Assembly (NCBI GenBank): GCA_022575985.1
Contig: JAKSXM010000237.1
Span: forward strand, 5,722,501-5,786,500
Origin: Anagrus nilaparvatae
Lineage: Eukaryota > Arthropoda > Insecta > Hymenoptera > Mymaridae
Direction of reading: 5' to 3'
Length of the DNA stretch: 64,000 nt
Part shown: in pieces, positions 1 through 13,230 of the stretch
Numbering within the stretch: the stretch's first letter is position 1
Layout of the letters: each line of letters opens with the position of its first letter
The notes under the pieces: generated by a model
Database searches by the model: none
Seen by the model: the letters and a program-made list of their open reading frames with translations, nothing else
Told to the model about the DNA's origin: nothing
Program-made: the position numbers and the translations under genes

Positions 1-456
1 AATCTAAAAGTTGATATAGGTTTAAAATATTTTATTATAACATAAATATACATTTTTTTTAGTTACTAAAGAAAATACGAAAGATTTTATCTACATGTTT
101 TTTTACGTTTTCAGAATGGGAAAGCGATAGCATAAAAAAAATCAAAGTCTAATAGGTCTCATATAAAATACTGTTTAAAAAAATATGTTAGGGTCTCATA
201 ATACCATTTAAAGTACTTAAAGCACTTTTTTACGAAAAATAACTTAAAAAACTTTAATAAGATTTTTAATATTTTTTATAACTTTTCAAAAAAAAAATAA
301 AATGATCTGCAAAAAAGTTTTTACTTTTTTCATTACATCTGCACTTGCAGTAATAGTTTTTTATTTTTATAATGTTTTTAGTAAACATTTAATATTTAAG
401 ACACAAATAATAAGTGTCATTACTAAGGCATACAATTTTTATTTTTTGCGATTTAT
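1..456. other. AT-rich sequence without a gene
   Basis: No convincing coding segment, tandem repeat or terminal motif is seen. Homopolymer A and T runs dominate. The stretch could hold 5' exons or a promoter of the gene that follows, but no TATA box or start site stands out. Confidence 0.4.
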
Positions 457-474
457 TTGAGGACGTACGTTTAT

Positions 475-1717
475 ATGCAACAAATATTTAAGACATTTTT
501 CATACCAATTTCAGATATAAATTTATTGAAGATAATTAACGATAATAACCTAGCTTTATTAAATGATCCTAAAGAAGAAAAAATAATTTTTAAAAATTTA
601 ATAAGATTACTTCAAAACTACATTGAAGATTTAAGAAAAGGCCCTGGGGATCCGGTTGAATTCAGTGGCATACAAGATGAAGTTGACAAAGTAGATGTGG
701 AAATTGAAAACATATTTGTAGATGCAGAAGAAAACATTGTGACCGGAAATAGCAACGAAGAAACTAACGTAGTTAAGGATTTAGCCATTCAGAGCAACGA
801 CACGTTTATGGGTAATGTTTCCTAAAAAAAAAAATTTCTAAAAAACTAATTAAATTTATTATTATACTATAAATTTTATTATTTTATGAATTTTTTAGTA
901 GCAGCAAGTTCTAAAAGAAAGGCCATAAATAAATTAAACCTTTCAAAATTAAAAAAACAAAAAAGGTTGAGCCTATAACTCCAGAATTTTACTCACAACC
1001 TGATGAAATTTGCAATAATTTTGATTTACCCATTTAGAGCAACGACACGTTTATGGGTAATATTTCAAACAAAAAAAAATTATAAAAAACTAATCAAATT
1101 TATTATTATTCTACAAATTATATTATTTTATGACTTTTTTAGTAGCAGCAAGTTCTAAAAGAAAGGCCATAAATAAATTAAAGCTTTCAAAATTAAAAAA
1201 TACAAAAAAGGTTGAGCCTATAACTCCAGAATGTAACTCACAGCCTGATGAAATTAGCGATAACTTTGAATACAAAGAAAAAAGTGGATTTTCTGCAAAT
1301 GAAAACACGCTTAACTTTTCAAAATCAATTTTTTCGACTGATGAAGCTCAAGCTATAGCTAAATATTTATATAATAATATAAATGTTAAATTTAATTATC
1401 AAAAATTCGATTAATCTAAAAATAAATATTTTTAATCATCAAGAAATCGTTCATGAACAAGTTGAAGCTGAAAATATAATTAAGCCTAAGCCAACAATCC
1501 CAATACATAATTTTTTTGTTTTTCCAGCAGAATCTAATAATGGTATGTATATATATGCAGTTCATTTTAATAAAATTAAGCAAAAATTGAATATCAAATA
1601 CAATAATTTATTTCAGAATCAGTTCAGCAACGAGAAATAAAAATTTTTAACACGTTAAATATTCCTGACCAGCAACTAGAAATGTTGATTGCTCAATATT
1701 GCGAAAATCAGCAATAA
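475..1717 (+). pseudogene. Unrecognised spliced gene with a duplicated exon, possibly broken
   Basis: I do not recognise the family. The first coding block ends at 811 with a donor (ATGG then GTAATG) and encodes an acidic stretch rich in D, E, V and N. It may start at the ATG at 475, or after the acceptor-like TTTCAG ending at 513. An acceptor at 1142 (TTTTTTAG) opens a basic block beginning VAASSKRKAINKL. The phase is right for a direct join from 811. A donor near 1543 (AATG then GTATGT) and an acceptor near 1616 (TTTATTTCAG) lead to a last exon ending IAQYCENQQ at the TAA near 1717; this join also agrees in phase. Between about 1384 and 1440 the frame changes by one base without a clear intron, so the copy may be dead. 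A decayed copy of the second exon lies at 899-1022. Confidence 0.5.
779..1266. repeat. Tandem duplication of about 244 bp covering exon end, intron and next exon
   Basis: The block starting at about 779 (exon tail with AGCAACGACACG, intron, acceptor, SSKRKAINKL-coding exon) is repeated from about 1023. The upstream exon copy has lost one base in an A-rich run and soon meets a stop. The downstream copy of the exon tail carries TAG where the original has CAG. Splicing 811 to 1143 would skip all the damaged parts. Confidence 0.75.
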
Positions 1718-4268
1718 AATATTCAAAGAAATTTTTATTGCCTAGCTATATTTAAAATAATAAGATCCTTATATTTAATTAATATTTCATTTTCATTTAA
1801 AAGTAAATTTTATTTTAAATGAAAATAAATAATTTTTTTTTTAAATATTTAAAGTAATCTGTTCTTATTCTGTATATATTTTTACTTTTACTGAAAGATT
1901 GTTGTTTGTGAATGTATGTAATATATGATATATATAAAATAGACAATAAATTAAAAATAATTGTAAATATAAAAGGCATAAACTTATAAACATATAATTG
2001 CTATATTGAAATTAATTATAAACTGCAAAACAATTTGATTCTACTTTTTAAATAAATATTTTTAATTTAAAAATTTTATTTTTTCTAAAAAAACTCATAA
2101 TTATTTAATAATAATTAATCAAAAAAGTATAAACTTATTTTTATATAAATTGCATATTACAATTAAAAAAGTAAACAAAGCCATAATTAAAAAAAAAAGT
2201 TTGTATAGAATAAATTTTTATACAAGTATTCAAATGTATATGCAAATTAGCAATATGTAAAAAAAAACATCTCTCATTGTATACTACCTAGTTAATTTAA
2301 TCATTTAAAAACTAATAAAATAAAAAATTTCACCTTACAATAGAAACTTAAACCTTAGATTTATGCTTAAACGTTTATTGAAACTGAAACTTTAACTAAA
2401 AGCTTATCCTTTTTTTGATAATATACTTATATATTTTTTGATTAATTTTGTATAAATAAATAAATCATTTTTATGCAAAAAATTAACCATATTATTTATT
2501 TAAAATTAAACATACCTTTATTTTTAAAATTTTTTTTTTTACATTGTTTCATATTTATTGTAAATATTTTTATACCTTTATTAAAATTTAATAAAAGTTT
2601 CCTTATAATTTGTTTTGAATTAAATAATTTGATCACTTAGAAAAATCATGGTGCAGTATGGGATCTAATCAGCATTCGATGATGAAAACAGTGGTTCGTT
2701 GCAACTATTTAGTTTTCTTGAAATATCGTTTAACCTGGTTTATACCTTATCGAATCATTGTATCGAAGAAGAAGTTTCAATAATTAAAGAATTCGACAAT
2801 TTCATTTATTAAACAAATGGTTCCGAGGGAATATTTTCAGCTTGAAAATGATCATTTTTTTAACCTTTACTAACATTTAATAAACATTTGACATCTTTTT
2901 TGGAAATTTATTTATTTTTTATTTTGTACCAAGAGGAACTTTTTGCAATAACAAGAGTATTTATTATGAATACTATTTATTTTTCAATATTAATTTGCAT
3001 TCCACATTTTTCTTCCACTTAAATAAACTTTGTTGAAATTTTTCCTCTGGTACAATGATCCAATTAGCTATTCACTATTTTAAACTTGCATATATGTCTG
3101 TAAATTTGGTATCTTATGAGTTCAATTACTCAAACTTCTAAACGACTACAAATATTTTGCAACAAGCTTTACCAGTCTTTACAAAAACTTGATAGCGAGG
3201 TATATTTCCTGCAACAGCAATATTATATGTCAAGAATGCAATTTATTCATTGAATTTTTTAATAAAATTATATATGTTTACTCATCTTTAAAACTTTTTA
3301 GCATTAAGTTTGCCTCCAATACCATGATCTGGTTTTCAATTCACTAGATGAAGTACTGGACTGACAACCTCAACATCAAGATTATAGTATTGGAGCTCAT
3401 TCTCTTCTTTTTTTTCCTCTGACGAATACTGAATGAGTGCAATGGACTTTGGCAATTGCCAACGGAAGCTTTTCAAACATTATATTTACCCATACTAACT
3501 ACATCTAAGTAATTTAATTATCCCAGCTGACAAATCATATTTAAACCTAGATATATTTTAATAACAAAAAAATATTTATAATTATAAAATGACCTGGACA
3601 CTTCTAGAGCATTGTTTACTTTTTAATGTTACAAAATGAGGTTATATGCTTACCTTAATAATAATGCAATCTTCTTTTTATTAATAGTTAGCTTATTTTA
3701 TACAACTTAATTTTTATTATTTAATAAACAGTTATTATTTTATATTATTGTAAACACAAAATAAAGTACACATAAAGTACAAGTTGTTTCAAGTCCACAG
3801 AAACTTGATTTAGCTATATAATGAACCAAAACTATTTTTAAAAAATAATTAAACAGCGAATTTAAAAATTATTAATATTTCGTTTGTTTATTTAATTAAT
3901 TATTTTAATTTTTAATATTTAAGTTTCATAATTCAATTCAAAGTACAATTATTTATTAATATGTTGCCACGAGCTTCCGTACTTTATAATTTTAATAGCA
4001 GACGATAAAACGTGTACGCTATACAATTTTACGCTAGGGGACAATTTTACTCCGGGGACAATTTTACATTCGTCTCGTAAAACATATTCTCGTTCCTAAA
4101 AACATCAGTCCGCGCATGCGCTTTGCCACTAAATTTATGATACAAAGCACCCATATCACGCGATATACATCGAACCGCTTACAGAATCAACCCCCTGTTT
4201 CCAACGCATATAATTCAATAGCTTTTCTCTTTTCTATCGCTATCGTTTGATTTAATGTTTTATATATA
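1718..4268. other. Gene-poor AT-rich region; CpG-bearing patch at 3,960-4,260
   Basis: No ORF of note. From 2,640 to 3,500 the base composition is more mixed, and short broken reading frames exist on both strands, but no family is recognisable. From 3,960 to 4,260 the sequence is less AT-rich and has many CpG and CG-containing words (CGCGCATGCGC, CACGCGATAT). This could be an old promoter or UTR, or the relic of another element. It sits just outside the left end of the 33-kb inverted-repeat block. Confidence 0.4.
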
Positions 4269-5070
4269 CAGGGTGATTCATCAGTTATGTCACAGCAGCA
4301 TACAACTTGTAGGGGACAATATTTTGAGTAAAGTTATAATAAAATTTTGTTATAAATACTTTTCCTAAATTTATAATAAGTAATTTTATTAAGTCACGCA
4401 AGTCACGGAAATTTGAATTTCGCGGCTATTTATTTTCAACTTCAGGGTGTAATTTTGTTTATTTGTTTTATTTATTTTTTTTTTAATAACAAATAACCTA
4501 TTCACATAACCTAAGGTATTAACCATGATAAAGTAACAACAGTAATTAAATTGGAGTAAGGTTTAATCCATAGGCGCGATTCTCAAAAATTATTAATTAT
4601 TATTTTTACTTAATTAAATAATTAGGCTATAATTTATTTTGCAATTAAAGCGTTAGAATGAAATTTTTGCGCATGAAAAATAAAGAAAATTGATAATTTT
4701 AGTGGTATCAAATTGAAAATAGATCTTAACTTCAAAATGTATGCGCATACGTTCTTGCTGCTTCTAAACTTAACCTAAGCATAGCACCCCAATTTGCTAT
4801 CAAATTTTAATAGTGCTGCGCTGCAACGTAAATGATTTTGGAGAAAGAAAATCGATGATTTTTTTAAAATTTTATTTCTTGAGATAAATGTCAAAAAAGT
4901 AACTAATTTAAAAAAAAAATTAAATTTTAAAAATGATTTAAAATTAATTTACTCTTTTAATATAAATATGTCTACAATTCCTTTTAAAATTCTTGCTTTT
5001 ATTGATTGCTTCATCTTTATATAATTTAATATCAAAAACTTTTATCATAAAATTTATCTTTAATAACAAG
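4269..5070 (+). repeat. Left arm of the long inverted repeat
   Basis: About 0.8 kb that pairs, as reverse complement, with 36,290-37,252. Shared landmarks include GTCACGCAAGTCACGG near 4,397, TAATCCATAGGCGCGATTC near 4,566 and GTATGCGCATACG near 4,739. Only scattered substitutions and small indels separate the arms. Confidence 0.85.
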
Positions 5071-6165
5071 CTTAACAAGCTTGAATAGCAAGGTTGTTTA
5101 GCAAGGTTGAATATCAAGCTTTAATAGCAAGTTTGATTTTCAACCTTGATTAGCAAGCTTGATTAGCAAGGTTGTTTAGCAAGGTTGAATATCAAGCTTG
5201 AATTTCAATCTTGATTAGCAATGTTGTTTAGCAAGGTTGAATAGCAAGGTTGTTCAGCAAACTTGAATTTCAATCTTGAATTTCAACCTTGATTAGCAAG
5301 CTTGATTAGCAAGGTTGTTTAGCAAGGTTAAATATCAAGCTTGAATTTCGATCTTTATTAGCAAGTTTGAATTTCGACCTTGAATTTAGCAATGTTGTTT
5401 AGCAAGGTTGAATAGCAAGATTGTTCAGCAAGCTTGAATTTCAATCTTGAATTTCAACCTTGATTAGCAAGGTTGTTTAGCAAGGTTGAATATCAAGCTT
5501 GAATTTCAATACAGATTAGCAAGCTTGATTAGCAAGGTTGTTTAGCAAGGTTGAATATCAAGCTTGAATTTCAATCTTTATTAGCAAGTTTGAATTTCAA
5601 CCTTGAATTTAGCTATGTTGTTTAGCAAGGTTGAATAGCAAGGTTGTTCAGCGAGCTTGAATTTCAATCTTGATTAGCAGGCTTGCTTAGTAAGGTTGTT
5701 CAGCAAGGTTGAATATCAAGCTTGAATTTCAATCTTGATTAGCAAGCTTGCTTAGTAAGGTTGTTTAGCAAGGTTGAATATCAAGCTTGAATTTCGATCT
5801 TGATTAGCAAGTTTGATTTTCAACCTTGATTAGCAAGCTTGAATTTCAATATTGAATATCAAGCTTGTTTATCAGCCTTTAATAGCAAGCTCTAATTTCA
5901 ACCTTGAATAGCAAGATTGAATATTAAGCTTGAATTTCAACATTCAGGGGCGGATCCAGACCTTAGGCTTGGGGGGGGCCATAGCCTATAAGATACATAA
6001 AAATTAGTACCCTAAAGTAATCATAATAAAATTTAACATGCTGACTTGACTACTTTGGGGTGGGCCATGGCCCCATGGCTCCCCCCCTTGGATCCGCGAC
6101 TGACATTGAATAGCAAGCTTAAGTAGCAAGCTTGAATAGCAAGCTTGAGTAGGTAAATATCAATT
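5071..6165. repeat. Minisatellite of 11-12 bp units inside the left arm
   Basis: More than 80 degenerate copies of units such as AGCAAGGTTGA, ATCAAGCTTGA and TTTCAACCTTG. They form higher-order repeats of about 60-70 bp. The array is interrupted by a MITE at 5,945-6,102. A matching array in reverse orientation sits at 35,710-36,290, and a stray unit pair lies near 8,032-8,058. The unit contains AAGCTT, so the array can pair with itself locally. Confidence 0.9.
5945..6102. mobile_element. 158-bp MITE with CAGGGGCGGATCCA-like ends
   Basis: Terminal inverted repeats: CAGGGGCGGATCCAG at the left, and at the right a sequence whose reverse complement is CAGTCGCGGATCCAAG. It is flanked by ACATT on both sides (5,940-5,944 and 6,103-6,107). 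Removing the element and one ACATT restores the host minisatellite (TTTCAACATTGAATAGC). Runs of G and C inside (GGGGGGGGCC, CCCCCCC) contrast with the surroundings. There is no coding capacity. The ends resemble non-autonomous hAT-type elements, although the visible duplication is 5 bp rather than 8. Confidence 0.8.
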
Positions 6166-8575
6166 AAGTGTCAAATATGTTATACTTAATTTAAAAATTT
6201 TTTCCGGGCATGGCATATTAATCAACGTGCTTTAGACAGATTCTGAGAAAAATATTAAGGCATTTAGATGTTTAAATAAAATGTGTAAACCCTTTATACT
6301 TCAGTCATAATACGGGTTTTGCTGTATACTTATAGTTACTGGGAACCATCAGAATTGGGCTAACAACGATTTTGGGTTGCTAATTATGAGATTGGAGTCA
6401 TTTAGAAAAGAAACTGGGGCTTCACCTTTAACTTATTAACTACCCTCAAAATGGGTTATTTTTAATATATTCACACTTTGCGTACCCAGATCCAGTACTA
6501 TAGTATAAACCTCAAATATATCCTGATATAAATTTAGAGATAATAATTAATTTTCAATAAACAAGATTTGGTATAAAAAAACTTATAACCGGTTTGCGTA
6601 AACACAACCTAGATGCATGGAAAATGTTTACTTCCAGCTGAGGACTAGGTATAATACAAATTTTACTCAACATTACAATACAATTTTATAATTTTATAAT
6701 ATGTAATTATCACCTTATTAGATGATAAGATTCTAAGTCCAAACTATTTCGATTCCCTAAACCTGAATTATTATAAGTCCCTCAATCAAAATTATTCCAA
6801 ATCCCTAAACCTGAATTATTCCAAGTTCTTAAATCGATATTATTTTAAGTCCATAAACCTGTATTATTCTAAGTCCTTAAGCTCAAATTTTTCAAAGTCT
6901 CCTAATTATTCATTTAACCTTACCCCCTTAAATAGGAAAAATTTGACCACCTCCCTTAAATAGGACAAATTTGACCCCCCCCCCCTTGATTTTCATGTTC
7001 TGAAGTACCCCCTCCCTATAAACATGTTTCATGTTAATAATGTTTTGTTCGCTACAGCAGTAATAGATTGAATAATTTTAATAAAATCATTGTTTTTGGT
7101 ATTACGTACACTAGAACCATTTTTAGTAAATAATAAAAACTTAAATATGCGAGTAAATGTGTAACTATTGCGGATAAAAACGAAAAACCACACAAATGCA
7201 AAAATTTTGCTAAACGCAAAACCTTACAAATGTGTAATTATTGTGGATAAAAACGAAAAACCATACAAATGCAAGCATATTGTGCTTAACATAAAACCTT
7301 ACAAGTAAAATTACGTGCGTAACTGAGTGCGTAAAATTTGATGACCAAATTATTTAAATTATGCTCCTTCGTAAATTTTATAAATACTTTTAATACATTT
7401 TACTTTATTTGAATATTTTAGCCAATTTAAAAAGAACAATGAAATTTTTTTAGCTAATATTTTATGCGATCAGTGCATGGACAATAATTTGATCGTCCGA
7501 AAATCCCGGATTTTCTTTGTTGCTAATATTTATAATGCAAAAAATTTTTTAAATAAAGTTCTCATAAATTGTTTTTAACAACAAGAAAAAACATAATTTT
7601 TTAAAAAGTAATAATTAAGAATATATTTTATATCTTAATATATGAATCTAATAATAATTAATGTTATATGTAATTCTCACAATTTAAAATATAAAATATA
7701 AATAATCAACTAAAAAAATTAGTTATATCGGAAGCATCTGCATATAATATTTAAAAAATTGCGTAATACAATATAAACAAGGTAAAATATTAAAGGTCTC
7801 GTCGTTGTACGTTTTAAATATTAAAAATTTTCACTAGTCGTACCAAATAGAAAAATTCTTTATTATTTTTAAGCGAAAATTTAATACTCTATATGAGCTA
7901 ATTGGTGTCAGGCTTAGATAATTTAGTGTATATAAAAGAAAAATGCAATAAGCATGCATAATAATATCTTCATAATTTTATATAATATGCAATTTTGCAA
8001 ACAAAAAATTTTAAAGGAAAAGAAATTAAATTTAGTAGCAAGCTTAAATAGCAAGAGATAAATAGATTATAAATAATATTGTTTAGTTGCATTTTTTAAG
8101 GGTTTAAATTGATAAATTGTAAAAAAAAAAAAAATAAAAAAATGTCTATATTATTTAGTTTTGGGGCTGTAATAAGATTTCGTTCAGTACACAGAATTCG
8201 GTATTGCAAAAAATTCTGCATTTTTAATGTAAATTAAGGACTTCTAATAAAATATTTACCATAAAATATAACAATTTATTAAATTATTTATAACAAAAAT
8301 ATTTTTACTTGCTAAATAATATGAATCAGAATTATTTTTATGATTTAATTAATTAAATTCTTTTCTAAATTTTTTATTAAACAATTAATACTAATTAACA
8401 ATTTTCATATTTTTAAAACTAGAACAAGTATTATATTTTAATTAATCAATAAGTCTATATTATAATAATTGGAAGAAAAATATTTTAAACATCAGAAACA
8501 TGATTATGAAGTTTTTATATTTTAATCAATTAATTGTGATGACTTTATTTAGTCTTAAAATAAAAAAATAATCTG
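6166..8575. other. Gene-free stretch with dispersed repeats and a possible zinc-finger relic
   Basis: At 6,690-7,010 there is a run of degenerate 25-30-bp repeats around CCTAAACCTGAATTATT and AAGTCC, ending in C-rich text (GACCCCCCCCCCCTTG). A reverse-complement relative lies at 29,585-29,840 and part of it reappears at 61,720-61,800. At about 7,150-7,310 two copies of a segment translate in one frame to NEKPHKCKNF, with CNYCG in another. This looks like the linker and cysteine pair of a C2H2 zinc finger, but stops interrupt it. The rest is plain AT-rich sequence. Confidence 0.4.
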
Positions 8576-9194
8576 TTATTGCATGTATTGTTCGAAATGT
8601 CGACCTTGGCATAATATACAACATCTTAATCTTCTTATAAAAGCTAGTTGAACATTTTCTAGCATATCTGGTGTTATGTTTCTAACAATTTCATTTACGC
8701 ATTCGATCAACTCTTCTTCAGTGTCAATTGCCTCGTGATTATATAACTGTTCTTTAATATAACCCCAAAGAAAATAATCTAGCATATTTAAGTCCGGTGA
8801 ACGAGGCGGCCAGTTTAAAAAGCCTCCACGCCCAATGTATCCACCTGGAAAACGACCATCTAGAAATCTTTGTACACGTATAGCCGTATGAGCAGGAGCG
8901 CCGTCCTGCATAAAAATTAAATTTGCTCTTTCGTTTTCCGGAATTTTGTTGATTAGGTCACCGATTTCATTGCGTAGTAAATTAATATACACATCAGCAT
9001 TAAGATTATTAGATATAACAATCGGTCCAACCTAAAAAGTTAAAAAACAATATTTTTTATAAATTACTATAAATTTTTACAACACTAAAAAAAAATAATA
9101 CTAATAAGAATAATTTAAAAATTTTAGTAATTAATCAAATAGTTTTCTGTTCAGAAAAAAATTTAGTTTAATAAAAATAATTTTTTCAATTATA

Positions 9195-11468
9195 AACAAT
9201 TGAATTTTTAATGACCTTTTTTCGAGTAAATAATGATATCAAATAAATTTACAAATTCATCACGCCCACTTTTCATATGCGGATGCTAATTGTCATCTCT
9301 TTTTTTATTAAAGCATACAAAGCGGTGATATTTGATAAATTTTTAAACTTATTTAAAAATTTAAATTTTCGCGGATTTTAATGTCGGTACAGAAGGTACC
9401 TAGCGTTTCGATCAACACTAACACATAGATCTCATCAATATGGCTGTGTGTGTTAGTGCATGTGCCACAGACGCTGATGTAAACACGTCCTTATTTTTCT
9501 TATATAGTTAACAAATGGCGATTTTAGCACTTGTGAGGATGACTCACATTGCTTCAGCCATCTGTTTCGTATATAGGAAATGATATTTTTATATATATAT
9601 TTTATTAAATGAGTTGATGTTATAACTCAGAGCGTTATTAGGTCCAAGCTCCATATGAAAGTTAATAATTTTTGATACTCGACAGTATTTTTTAAACAAT
9701 TGAATTTTTAATGACCTTTTTTCGAGTAAATAATGATATCAAATAAATTTACAAATTCATCACCCCCACTTTTCATATGCGGATGCTAATTGTCATCTCT
9801 TTTTTTATTAAAGCATACAAAGCGGTGATATTTGATAAATTTTTAAACTTATTTAAAAATTTAAATTTTCGCGGATTTTAATGTCGGTACAGAAGGTACC
9901 TAGCGTTTCGATCAACACTAACACATAGATCTCATCAGTATGGCTGTGTGTGTTAGTGCATGTGCCACAGACGCTGATGTAAACACGTCCTTATTTTTCT
10001 TATATAGTTAACAAATGGCGATTTTAGCACTTGTGAGGATGACTCACATTACTTCAGCCATCTGTTTCGTATATAGGAAATGATATTTTTATATATATAT
10101 TTTATTAAATGAGTTGATGTTATAACTCAGAGCGTTATTAGGTCCAAGCTCCATATGAAAGTTAATAATTTTTGATACTCGACAGTATTTTTTAAACAAT
10201 TGAATTTTTAATGACCTTTTTTCGAGTAAATAATGATATCAAATAAATTTACAAATTCATCACCCCCACTTTTCATATGCGGATGCTAATTGTCATCTCT
10301 TTTTTTATTAAAGCATACAAAGCGGTGATATTTGATAAATTTTTAAACTTATTTAAAAATTTAAATTTTCGCGGATTTTAATGTCGGTACAGAAGGTACC
10401 TAGCGTTTCGATCAACACTAACACATAGATCTCATCAGTATGGCTGTGTGTGTTAGTGCATGTGTCACAGACGCTGATGTAAACACCTAATAACGCTCTG
10501 AGTTATAACATCAACTCATTTAATAAAATATATATATATAAAAATATCATTTCCTATATACGAAACAGATGGCTGAAGCAATGTGAGTCATCCTCACAAG
10601 TGCTAAAATCGCCATTTGTTAACTATATAAGAAAAATAAGGACGTGTTTACATCAGCGTCTGTGGCACATGCACTAACACACACAGCCATACTGATGAGA
10701 TCTATGTGTTAGTGTTGATCGAAACGCTAGGTACCTTCTGTACCGACATTAAAATCCGCGAAAATTTAAATTTTTAAATAAGTTTAAAAATTTATCAAAT
10801 ATCACCGCTTTGTATGCTTTAATAAAAAAAGAGATGACAATTAGCATCCGCATATGAAAAGTGGGGGTGATGAATTTGTAAATTTATTTGATATCATTAT
10901 TTACTCGAAAAAAGGTCATTAAAAATTCAATTGTTTAAAAAATACTGTCGAGTATCAAAAATTATTAACTTTCATATGGAGCTTGGACCTAATAACGCTC
11001 TGAGTTATAACATCAACTCATTTAATAAAATATATATATAAAAATATCATTTCCTATATACGAAACAGATGGCTGAAGCAATGTGAGTCATCCTCACAAG
11101 TGCTAAAATCGCCATTTGTTAACTATATAAGAAAAATAAGGACGTGTTTACATCAGCGTCTGTGGCACATGCACTAACACACACAGCCATACTGATGAGA
11201 TCTATGTGTTAGTGTTGATCGAAACGCTAGGTACCTTCTGTACCGACATTAAAATCCGCGAAAATTTAAATTTTTAAATAAGTTTAAAAATTTATCAAAT
11301 ATCACCGCTTTGTATGCTTTAATAAAAAAAGAGATGACAATTAGCATACGCATATGAAAAGTGGGGGTGATGAATTTGTAAATTTATTTGATATCATTAT
11401 TTACTCGAAAAAAGGTCATTAAAAATTCAATTGTTTAAAAAATACTGTCGAGTATCAAAAATTATTAA
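9195..11468. repeat. Palindromic array of five 500-bp units in a transposase intron
   Basis: Two direct units (9,195-9,694 and 9,695-10,194), a third cut short at about 10,485, then two inverted units (10,486-10,987 and 10,988-11,468). The direct period is exactly 500 bp and the inverted one about 502, the difference lying in a TA run. Copies differ by only a few bases. The array is flanked by a perfect 13-bp direct repeat, TTTTTCAATTATA, at 9,182-9,194 and 11,469-11,481. The unit has a less AT-rich core (GTCGGTACAGAAGGTACC, CATGTGCCACAGACGCTG) but no convincing ORF. It lies wholly within the last intron of the transposase pseudogene. It could be an inserted non-autonomous element that was amplified, or a satellite seed. 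Confidence 0.9.
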
Positions 11469-11702
11469 TTTTTCAATTATAATAAAAAAATAGTAAGTAA
11501 CAATCATTTTTCTTTTTAGTGGCCAAAAGCATTTTTCGGCTTGCAAAGATGTATTTTACTGGCCATGGGTCGTAATGTACTATTTATGAAACATAATATA
11601 ATTTAAATACTTACTAGTCTTTGGTTTATTATTCCTGCCCACAAATTAATCCGAAAACGTCGTTGGTGTCTTCTTATTCTAATTACGTGTGGATTAACCC
11701 TT

Positions 11703-13230
11703 ACAGACCTTTGTGTATGTTAAATACCATTGGTAAGGTGATGGAGAGCTTGCTCCGGGCAAGGCTCAGAAGGGCAATCGAGGAGGGCGGTGGTCTCTCT
11801 GAGGAGCAGCATGGTTTTCGTGAAGGGCATTCCACGATAGACGCCATTCGGCGTGTCGTGGATACCGTAGAGGCTGAGAGGGAAAAGCGGCCTGCAATTC
11901 GCAAGGACGTCCTTCTGGTAACGCTGGACGTCAAAAACGCTTTCAACTCGGCCAGGTGGGATGACATGATCCGGTCCCTCGAGTACGATTTCCGGATACC
12001 CAGGTATCTGGGTAGCGTTTTAAAGGATTACCTGCGGGACCGGAGACTGCTCTACGACACGCTCGACGGTAGGCGTGAAAGGGTTTTGAGTGCAGGCATC
12101 GCGCAAGGTTCGGTTCTCGGACCGGACCTGTGGAATGCCTTTTACGATGGATTGTTGCGTGTCCACCTCCCGGAAGGAGTTTCCCTGATCGGGTACGCCG
12201 ACGACGTGGCCCTGACCATAACTGGCAGGGACATGGAAGTGACCCAGGAGAGGTTGAATCTAGTCATGAGACGGATCAACCTCTGGATGGGCGATCACGG
12301 GCTCCAGCTTGCGATCCCAAAAACGGAGATCGTACTGCTGACCCGTCGAAGGGTTCCTACCGACTTCGATGTAATTATCGACGACGGCGGAAACCCTCAC
12401 ACGATCCGAACCAGAACATCGGTGAAATACCTGGGAGTTCAGCTTGATAACAAGCTGACCTTCTGGGAGCAATTTCAGAGGTCGTGTGAAAAGGCAGCGT
12501 CGGCCGCATCCTCCCTGTCAAGGCTCATGGCCAACATTGGGGGACCCAAACCAGGGAAGCGGAGGCTCCTGATGTCAGTCGTCAACTCTGTCCTGCTCTA
12601 CGGATCAGAAGTCTGACCACAGAAACTGCCAAGTAAAGACAAAAAATATCGTCGGTACAGAGGCAGGCGGCAGTGAGGATCGCCTGTGGATACCACACGG
12701 TATCTCTAGAGGCGATCCAGGTTGTCGCTTCGGTGATACCCATTGACCTGCTAGCGTTGGAGCGGAAATACATCTACGAGAGCGTAGAAGAGCGTGAAGT
12801 GGCTTCCACTCGCGCCCGCTTCAACTCTATGAAAGCATGGAAGAAACGATGGAAAAAGAACCAAGAGAAAAATGCCCTGTGGACGCGCAGACTGATCTCA
12901 GACCTGCAGGCATGGATGGGACGACAGCATCGGGAGGTGGATTTTTACCTTACCCAGTTCTTAACTGGACACGGGTACTTCCGTGTCATGTTGAAGCATT
13001 GGCATAAGGTGGCAACAAAGGAGTGCTTGCACTGTCCGGGCGTGGATGATACAGTAGAGCACACATTTTTCGAATGTGTTCGCTACTCGGAGGGGCGCCC
13101 GCCCTTCCCGATTTGGAGGCCGGAGACGGTGGTCCCGGAAATGCTACGGAGTTCCGAAAATTGGAACAAAGTAGCAGAGTACGTAAGGACCACCTTGTTG
13201 GAGAAGAAGGAGGAGGGCTTTCTATCGTAG
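11703..13230 (+). pseudogene. R1-clade reverse transcriptase ORF2 fragment with one frameshift
   Basis: The part up to 12616 reads as a reverse transcriptase. It starts at YRPLCMLNTIGKVMES, followed by EEQHGFREGHSTIDAI, the first catalytic Asp in LVTLDVKNAFNS, AGIAQGSVLGPDLWN and the YADD box (GYADDVAL). Next comes the thumb region with VKYLGVQLDNKL, ending at YGSEV then TGA. A one-base frame change near 12,610-12,670 moves the rest to another frame, readable from about 12,652 to 13,230. That part ends with a CCHC-type knuckle (CLHCPGVDDTVEHTFFEC) typical of R1-like ORF2. The endonuclease domain and ORF1 are absent because of 5' truncation. In the frame at the 5' junction, the residues coded before 11,703 belong to the antisense of the host exon, not to the LINE. 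Confidence 0.9.

Noticed and set aside
5071..6165. CRISPR-like regular repeats
   Set aside because: Units are 11-12 bp, degenerate and contiguous, with no spacers. The genome is eukaryotic.
11701..12773. Other-frame open frames over the reverse transcriptase
   Set aside because: They are GC-rich shadows of the real ORF2 reading frame.
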